In this document: in pieces, positions 45,445 through 50,195 of the stretch
Numbering within the stretch: the stretch's first letter is position 1
How the letters are laid out: each line of letters begins with the position of its first letter
Assembly: GCA_036563805.1 (NCBI GenBank)
Contig: DATCLS010000101.1
Location: 1 to 50,195 of the forward strand
Source of the DNA: DATCLS01 sp036563805
GTDB lineage: Bacteria > Actinomycetota > Acidimicrobiia > Acidimicrobiales > VFJN01
DNA length: 50,195 bases
Direction of reading: 5' to 3'
Position numbers and translations under genes: made by a program
Notes under the pieces: generated by a model
What the model saw: only the letters and a program-made list of their open reading frames with translations
What the model was told of the DNA's origin: nothing
Databases searched by the model: none

Positions 45445-46619
45445 TGGGACGAGGCGGGCAGATCCGGGCCGGCGCCTTGGTGGCCGTCGTCGAGGTGCGC
45501 CGGCGCCTCGGCAACCGCTCGCTGCTCATCCAGGCCATCGTCGGGCCGGTGGCGCTGGCGGCCATCATCAGCCTGGCCTTCGGGAGCGCCGGCAACGTCG
45601 ACGCCGAGGTCGGCGTCGTCGACGAGGACGGCTCGCCGCTGGCCGCCGCCTTCGCCCGCGGGCTGGTCGAGGCCAGCGCGGACGGCCTCGAGTTCGTGGC
45701 GGTCGACGGCGCCGCCGAGGCCCGCCGCCGAGTCGAGGACGGCGACCTGGGCGCGGCCGTGGTCGTCCCGGCCGGCTACATGGCGTCGCTGGCCGGCGAC
45801 CGCCCCGGTGCGGTCGAGGTCATCGCCGGCGACGACCGGCTGGTCAGCTCGGCCGTCGCCCGGTCGGTGGCCGACGCGCTCACCGCCCGGGCCAACGCCG
45901 CCCGCCTGGCGTCGGCGGCGACCGTGGCCGGGGGCGGCGCCACCCCGTCCCCGGACGACCTGGCCGGCCTCGAGCTGCCGATCGACATACGCACCCGGGG
46001 CTCGGGCGACGAGGTGTCGCCGGCCGCCTACTTCGGCCCGTCGATGGGCCTGCTGTTCCTGTTCATGACCGCCGGCATCGTGGCCCGCAGCCTGCTCGAC
46101 GAGCAGCGCCGCCGGATCCTCGACCGCGTGCTGGCCACCCCGACCCGGCCCGGGACCGTGCTGGCCGGCAAGTGCGCCAGCGCCGTCGTGCTCGGCGTGA
46201 TCAGCCTGTCGACCATCTGGCTGGTCACCGCGCTGGCGCTCGGCGCCGGCTGGGGCGACCCGGCCGGCGTCGTCCTGCTCATCGTCGCCACGGCACTGGC
46301 CGTGGCGGGCATCGGCGCCGCTGTTGCGGCCATCTCCCGCACCGAGCAGGCGGCCGAATCGTTCGCCATGGCCGTCGCCTTCCTGTTCGCCCTCGTCGGC
46401 GGCAACTTCATCCCGCCCGGCGTCCTCCCCGAGACGCTGCGCCGGCTGTCTTTGCTGTCGCCCAACGGCTGGGCGCTGCATGGCTTCGCCGAGCTCTCGG
46501 CCGCCGACGGGACCGCAGTCGACGTGCTCCCCCACGCCGCCGTGCTGCTGGCCTGGGCGCTGGTCACCGGGCTCGTCGCCGTCCGCCTGCTCCCCCGCCG
46601 CCTGGAGGGGCGGGCGTGA
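45444..46619 (+). CDS. ABC-2-type exporter permease 1
   Basis: A 391-residue permease of the ABC-2 (YhgE/DrrB-like) layout. It has one N-terminal membrane helix (SLLIQAIVGPVALAAIISLAF), a large extracytoplasmic domain (residues ~50-190), then five helices including YFGPSMGLLFLFMTAGIVARS, FAMAVAFLFALVGGNFIPPG and a final LLAWALVTGLVAVRLL. The cytoplasmic coupling segment is LLDEQRRRILDRVLATPTRPG. ATG 45444 overlaps the ATPase stop (TGATG). Its TGA overlaps the GTG of permease 2. The cargo is unknown. Confidence 0.9.
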   Translation: MGRGGQIRAGALVAVVEVRRRLGNRSLLIQAIVGPVALAAIISLAFGSAGNVDAEVGVVDEDGSPLAAAFARGLVEASADGLEFVAVDGAAEARRRVEDGDLGAAVVVPAGYMASLAGDRPGAVEVIAGDDRLVSSAVARSVADALTARANAARLASAATVAGGGATPSPDDLAGLELPIDIRTRGSGDEVSPAAYFGPSMGLLFLFMTAGIVARSLLDEQRRRILDRVLATPTRPGTVLAGKCASAVVLGVISLSTIWLVTALALGAGWGDPAGVVLLIVATALAVAGIGAAVAAISRTEQAAESFAMAVAFLFALVGGNFIPPGVLPETLRRLSLLSPNGWALHGFAELSAADGTAVDVLPHAAVLLAWALVTGLVAVRLLPRRLEGRA

Positions 46620-47803
46620 GGACCGTCGCCGTCATCGCCCTCCACGAGCTGCGGCGCACGGCCACCGACCGGGTGGTGCTGTTCTTCGCGGTGGCACTGC
46701 CGATCGTCATCACCGTGATCATCGGCTCGACGTTCGGGGGGACGGAGTCGCTGGACGTCGGCGTGCTCGATCGCGACGACACCGCCCGGTCCCGGGAGCT
46801 GGTGGCGTCCCTCGACGAGGCCGACGGCGTGGCGGTCGAGCGCTACGACTCGCCCGCCGAGCTGCGGCGCGACGTCCGCACGGGGGCGGTGGCCGCCGGC
46901 GTGGTCGTGCCCACCGGCTACGGGCGGGACGTCGACCGCACGGACGGCTCGGCCACCGTCGAGCTCGTCTCCGACCCGACGTCGACCGCCGTGGCCGCGG
47001 TGCGGGCCACGGTCCAGGGGGCCGTGGCCGACGAGGCCGTCCGGGTGGGGGCGGCCCGGTTCGCCGCCGACCACGGAGGCGGCGACCTGCGCGCCGCCCG
47101 GGCCGAGGTCGACCGGCTGGCCGGCGAGCTGCCCGCCGCCACGGTCCGGACGGTGGCGGTCGAATCGGACGGCGGCGGTCCGGACGGCGGCGGGGCGACC
47201 GACCTGTCCACGTTCTCGTACACGGCGCCGGCCAACCTCGTGCTGTTCGTGTTCGTCAACACGGCGATGGTCGGCGCGGTGATCGCCGAGGACCGCAAGC
47301 GGGGCATCATCCCCCGGCTGCTGGCCACGCCGCATGGGACCGGCACGATCCTGGCCGGGATGGGGGCGGCCAAGCTGACGTTCGCGTTGGTCCAGTCGGC
47401 GCTGCTGACCGTCGTCGGGGCGCTGCTGTTCGGCGTCGACTGGGGCGACCCGGTGGCAGCGGCCGTCCTCGTCGTGCTGTGGGCGGCCGTGGCCAGCGCG
47501 GTGGGCGTGGTCGTCGGCTCGTTCGTGGCGGCCGTCGAGCAGGCCCAGGCCCTCGTCCCGCCCCTGGGGGTCGCCATGGGGATGCTGGGCGGCTGCATGT
47601 GGCCGCTCGACATCGTGCCCCCGGCCATGCGGGCCGCCGGGCACCTCGTCCCTCAGGCCTGGGCCATGGACGCCTGGATCGGCCTGGTGTTCGACGGCGA
47701 GGGGCTGGCCGGCGTGCTGCCCCAGGTGGCGGTGCTCGCCGCCTTCGCCGTCGTGCTCGGGGTGGTGGCCGCCCGGCGGCTGCGCACCGTGCTGACGTCC
47801 TGA
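46616..47803 (+). CDS. ABC-2-type exporter permease 2
   Basis: A 395-residue paralog of permease 1 with the same order: one N-terminal helix (VVLFFAVALPIVITVIIGS), a soluble extracytoplasmic domain, then FSYTAPANLVLFVFVNTAMVGAVIAEDRKRGIIPRLLATPHGTGT (in pieces) and four more helices. The coupling segment EDRKRGIIPRLLATP mirrors that of permease 1. The two would form the heterodimeric membrane part of one exporter with the ATPase at 44404. GTG 46616 overlaps the upstream TGA (GTGA). A Gly/Asp-rich run (ESDGGGPDGGGATD) precedes the second helix. Confidence 0.9.
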   Translation: MRTVAVIALHELRRTATDRVVLFFAVALPIVITVIIGSTFGGTESLDVGVLDRDDTARSRELVASLDEADGVAVERYDSPAELRRDVRTGAVAAGVVVPTGYGRDVDRTDGSATVELVSDPTSTAVAAVRATVQGAVADEAVRVGAARFAADHGGGDLRAARAEVDRLAGELPAATVRTVAVESDGGGPDGGGATDLSTFSYTAPANLVLFVFVNTAMVGAVIAEDRKRGIIPRLLATPHGTGTILAGMGAAKLTFALVQSALLTVVGALLFGVDWGDPVAAAVLVVLWAAVASAVGVVVGSFVAAVEQAQALVPPLGVAMGMLGGCMWPLDIVPPAMRAAGHLVPQAWAMDAWIGLVFDGEGLAGVLPQVAVLAAFAVVLGVVAARRLRTVLTS

Positions 47804-47821
47804 GACCGACGTCCTGACGTC

Positions 47822-47836
47822 GTGGGGTCCCCCCAC
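47822..47836. terminator. weak hairpin after the exporter operon
   Basis: GTGGGG-TCC-CCCCAC is a 6-bp stem with a 3-nt loop, 19 nt after the exporter stop. Possible terminator. Confidence 0.35.
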
Positions 47837-47867
47837 TGACCACAAACCGCCGGAAATCCGTGTCTTA

Positions 47868-47896
47868 TTGACTCTGCATTCCGTTATCCCTAGCGT
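47868..47896 (+). promoter_or_regulatory. housekeeping-type promoter of the lipase gene
   Basis: TTGACT (47868-47873), a 17-nt spacer, and TAGCGT (47891-47896), in a locally AT-rich stretch. This gives a 5' leader of about 95 nt. The -10 overlaps a small inverted repeat, AGCGT-TGTTG-ACGCT (47892-47906). Confidence 0.65.
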
Positions 47897-47998
47897 TGTT
47901 GACGCTGGGAGGGGCAGGCGGGGGTTTCGGGCTGTCGCTCCCCGCGGAGACCAACCGGGGGGTCTCGTCGCCACGACGAACAAGGGGGATGACTCCGA

Positions 47999-49339
47999 AT
48001 GGAAGGCTCGACCAGGAGAACGAGCTGGCGGGCGGCGGTGGCGCTGCTGCTCAGCCTGCTCATGACCGTGGGGCTCGCGGCCACGGCGGGGCCAGCCGGG
48101 GCGTCCGGCGCCTCGGGCGCCGGCCGGGACGCACCCGCGCAGGCCGGCGGCCCGACGCCGATCATCTTCGTGCACGGGTACCTCGGCTCCGGGGCCCAGT
48201 ACCAGGACCAGGCCCAGCGGTTCGCCAGCAACGGCATCCCGGCCGAACGCATCCGGGCGTTCGACTACAACCTCACGGCCACCGGCCTCGACCAGTTCAT
48301 CGACAGCGTGCGCCGCGAGTTCGGCGTCGAGAAGGTGCACGTGGCCGCCCACTCGCTGGGCACGGTGCAGATGCTCTTCTACCTGCTCAACGCCACGCAG
48401 GCGGCCAAGGTCGACGGGTACGTCGCCCTCGACGGCGTCAGCGCCATCTGCCTCTACGGCACCCGGTGCGCGTCGATCAGCGCCGCCAGCCTCGGTCAGA
48501 CCCACATCGAGGCGTCGCTGTCGCCCGAGTCGTTCGCCCGCCAGTTCCAGCACTTCTACGGGCGGCCGCCGCAGACCACGCAGATCACGCCCACCCCGGG
48601 CACGATCGAGATCGGCGGCCGGGTGCTGAACTTCCAGGTGAACACCCCGGCGGCCGGCACGCAGGTCGAGGTGTGGCCCATCGACGGCGACACCGGCGCC
48701 CGGCAGGGCTCGCAGCCGGTCCACCGGTTCACGGTCGGCGCCGACGGCAACTTCGGCCCGCTCGACGTGCAGCAGGGCCAGCCGTACGAGATCCAGCTCA
48801 GCCGGTCCGGGGCCGGCGTCATCCACGTCTACTACCAGCCGTGGCTCCGCAGCTCGTACCTGCTGCGCGTGCAGGCGCTCGAACCGGGCTCGGCCGTCGT
48901 CGACAACACCAACGTGGGGCCGAACCACGCGGCCGGTGTCGTGCTCCGGTACAAGGAGTGGTGGCGGGCGTCGTCGCACGGGTCGCAGCGTGAGGACCTG
49001 ACCGTCTCGGTCAACAGCGAGGCCGGCGACGTGGCGCCGCGCAACGTCCTCGAGCGGGTGACCAACGACGTGGCCGGCATCCACATCCACGACGACACGG
49101 CCTCGCCGCGGCAGACGACGCTGGACCCGCTGCCGTACTTCTCGTCGCAGGCGTTCCAGACCGGCGTCGACGTCTACATGCCGGCGTCGGGCAACGCGCC
49201 CAACGGGACCATCACCTTCTCCAACAACCACCGCGGCAACGCCGCCCAGCGGCAGGTGATCAACATCCCGAACTGGCCGTCGATGATCAACGGCACGCGC
49301 CACGGGTTCCTCGTGGAGTTCAACTCGTACGTGCAGTAG
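47999..49339 (+). CDS. secreted alpha/beta-hydrolase lipase
   Basis: A 446-residue secreted protein. The signal peptide at residues ~1-36 has basic RRTSWR, then VALLLSLLMTVGLAATA, then AGASGA. The lipase core follows: oxyanion site IIFVHGYLGSG (~55-65), nucleophile VAAHSLGTVQ (Ser119), and FDYNLTATGLDQFIDSVRRE. The C-terminal ~230 residues are beta-rich (GGRVLNFQVNTPAAGTQVEV ... RFTVGADGNFGPLDV ... INGTRHGFLVEFNSYVQ) and resemble an accessory domain of some bacterial triacylglycerol lipases. Two Cys (AICLYGTRC) may form a disulphide. ATG 47999 has AAGGGGGAT upstream, behind a clear -35/-10 promoter. Confidence 0.86.
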   Translation: MEGSTRRTSWRAAVALLLSLLMTVGLAATAGPAGASGASGAGRDAPAQAGGPTPIIFVHGYLGSGAQYQDQAQRFASNGIPAERIRAFDYNLTATGLDQFIDSVRREFGVEKVHVAAHSLGTVQMLFYLLNATQAAKVDGYVALDGVSAICLYGTRCASISAASLGQTHIEASLSPESFARQFQHFYGRPPQTTQITPTPGTIEIGGRVLNFQVNTPAAGTQVEVWPIDGDTGARQGSQPVHRFTVGADGNFGPLDVQQGQPYEIQLSRSGAGVIHVYYQPWLRSSYLLRVQALEPGSAVVDNTNVGPNHAAGVVLRYKEWWRASSHGSQREDLTVSVNSEAGDVAPRNVLERVTNDVAGIHIHDDTASPRQTTLDPLPYFSSQAFQTGVDVYMPASGNAPNGTITFSNNHRGNAAQRQVINIPNWPSMINGTRHGFLVEFNSYVQ

Positions 49340-49770
49340 TCGGGGTGGTCGTCCGGCCGCGACGGCCGATCGTGCCGGCTGGCCGCGACGGTTGGCCGCG
49401 ACGGCTGATCACGATGGCCGACCGTGACGGCCGATCGTGCGGTCGGGAGGGGTGGCCCCTCGTGGGCGCCCCTTCCGCCGCGTGCGACCGGGGGTGGGGC
49501 CGGCGTTCCGGGCCGGTGGGGACCGGCGTGCAGGGGCGACGCTCCGCCGCGGCGTGCGGGGCCGGGGCCTCGCCCGCGACGGACGGTCGGTGCCGGCAGG
49601 TTGGGCAGCGTGCGGTGACGGCGTGGGACCACGCCTGCGATGGGCCCGACGGCGATCGGCGTTGCGGGCGGCGGGCGTGGAGGATCGCGGGGCTGGGACG
49701 AGCCGCGGGAAGCCGGTGGCGCCGGGGCACGGCGCCGCCCGGACGGGGCGAGCTGGGGGGGTGATCGGGC
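49340..49770. other. intergenic region with short repeats, no confident gene
   Basis: GACGGCCGATCGTGC occurs at 49361-49375 and 49426-49440, with several GGCCGCGACGG units between. Open frames run through on both strands (for example + 49345-49764 and long minus frames), but none shows a recognisable domain and their residues are dominated by Arg/Pro/Gly, so I do not call a gene. A ribosome-site-like GGGGGG lies near 49755. Confidence 0.5.
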
Positions 49771-50195
49771 ATGACCCGGGACACGACACGCGGGCCGGCG
49801 GCCGACCGGAGGCCCTGGTCCGGGGCGACGGCCTCCTGGGAGCGGTCCGGGCCGGCCGTCGGCGGGCCGCAGGAGCCCACGGAGCCGGCCGGCACCAGAG
49901 CCGAGCCGACCGCCGGCCGGCCGCCAGGGCCCACGGAGCCCGCGCGCTGGTCGTCCGAGCCGACCGCCGGGCCGCCAGGGCCCACGGAGCCGGCCGGCAC
50001 CAGAGCCGAGCCGACCGCCGGCGGGCCGGACGCTCCGACGGAACCCGAGCCCTCGCCCTGGCCCACGGCGACCGCGCCGTGGCCACGCTCGGACCCCCAT
50101 CCGGGCCGGCCGGGCAGCCCGGGCGCGCCGGGCGATCGGGGCGGGACCGGCGGGCCGACGAGGCCGATGCCCTGGCCCACGGCGACCGCGCCGTG
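49771..50195 (+). CDS. partial Pro/Thr/Glu-rich repeat protein (runs off the window)
   Basis: From ATG 49771 an open frame continues to the end of the window (141 codons, no stop). It encodes a low-complexity protein with repeated EPTEPAG-TRAEPTAG units and WPTATAPW near residues 97 and 135. The DNA has a 43-bp exact repeat (49875-49917 and 49980-50022, 105 nt or 35 codons apart) and a 26-bp exact repeat (50056-50081 and 50170-50195, 38 codons apart). Spacings are multiples of three, which favours this frame. GGGGGGTG precedes the ATG. It could be the disordered part of a larger membrane or surface protein. Long open frames also exist on the minus strand. Confidence 0.45.
   Translation, partial: MTRDTTRGPAADRRPWSGATASWERSGPAVGGPQEPTEPAGTRAEPTAGRPPGPTEPARWSSEPTAGPPGPTEPAGTRAEPTAGGPDAPTEPEPSPWPTATAPWPRSDPHPGRPGSPGAPGDRGGTGGPTRPMPWPTATAP
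49875..50022. repeat. 43-bp direct repeat pair
   Basis: The sequence beginning GCCCACGGAGCCGG and ending ACCGCCGGC is identical at 49875-49917 and 49980-50022. A shortened third version lies between them at 49929-49970. Confidence 0.85.
50056..50195. repeat. 26-bp direct repeat pair at the window edge
   Basis: CCCTGGCCCACGGCGACCGC plus six further bases is identical at 50056-50081 and 50170-50195. The second copy is cut by the window end. Confidence 0.85.

Noticed and set aside
46028..49303. A 1091-codon minus-strand open frame over the exporter permease and lipase genes
   Set aside because: It runs antisense across several well-supported genes and their promoter region, with His/Gly/Arg-biased composition and no domain.
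49174..50180. Long minus-strand open frames at the right edge
   Set aside because: Rich in Arg/Pro/Ser/Gly without domains. They overlap the end of the lipase gene, and the repeats fit the plus-strand frame at least as well. Not fully excluded.

Overview
The window is very GC-rich and gene-dense. It reads as the chromosome of a high-GC actinobacterium. Supporting traits are an F420-type (LLM) oxidoreductase, a K+-independent proton pyrophosphatase, many GTG starts, many leaderless genes, and an actinobacterial steroid-ring degradation gene set. An Acidimicrobiia-like lineage is my best guess from style alone. I see no rRNA, tRNA, CRISPR array, insertion sequence or prophage.

Layout. 1-1100: a VOC protein, then two decayed gene remnants. 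1080-8191: an ECF41-type sigma factor operon with its own predicted promoter, a small P-loop kinase, a DinB/RibD pair, and an AraC-VOC-UvrA-like resistance module. 8323-12006: an OpuB/OpuC-type osmoprotectant ABC transporter whose binding protein appears circularly permuted. 12090-17658: a large methyltransferase with a glycine-rich insert, endonuclease IV, a GNAT protein and an ABC exporter. 17773-20319: acyl-CoA dehydrogenase (FadE30-like), SDR (IpdF-like) and MaoC. 20344-24041: a PrmC-like methyltransferase and a membrane spermidine-synthase-like protein. 24293-25972: a thiolase-like aldolase plus its DUF35 partner. 26077-31552: a DtxR-type regulator, HppA, and a divergent HATPase / TPR regulator pair. 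31598-35584: small metabolic and redox genes (GNAT, LLM oxidoreductase, MerR, aldo-keto reductase, PNPOx-like). 35673-44341: ipdB-ipdA-echA20, divergent from SDR - methyltransferase - ipdC - fadE31/fadE32-like - fadA6. 44404-47803: an ABC-2 exporter. 47999-49339: a secreted lipase. The right edge holds the start of a repeat-rich open frame.

The main unifying signal is a 17-bp palindrome, TCTGACG-N3-CGTCAGA. I found four copies (one imperfect), each in the promoter or start region of a gene set resembling the mycobacterial KstR2 regulon for breakdown of steroid C/D rings (HIP pathway). The sets are fadE30-ipdF-maoC, DUF35-aldolase, echA20-ipdA-ipdB / SDR, and ipdC-fadE31-fadE32-fadA6. The palindrome differs from the KstR2 box I remember and no TetR-type gene lies in the window. 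This suggests a dispersed steroid regulon under an unlinked repressor.

A second recurring signal is a TANNNT -10 hexamer placed 6-8 nt before the start codon of at least thirteen genes, which indicates leaderless transcription.
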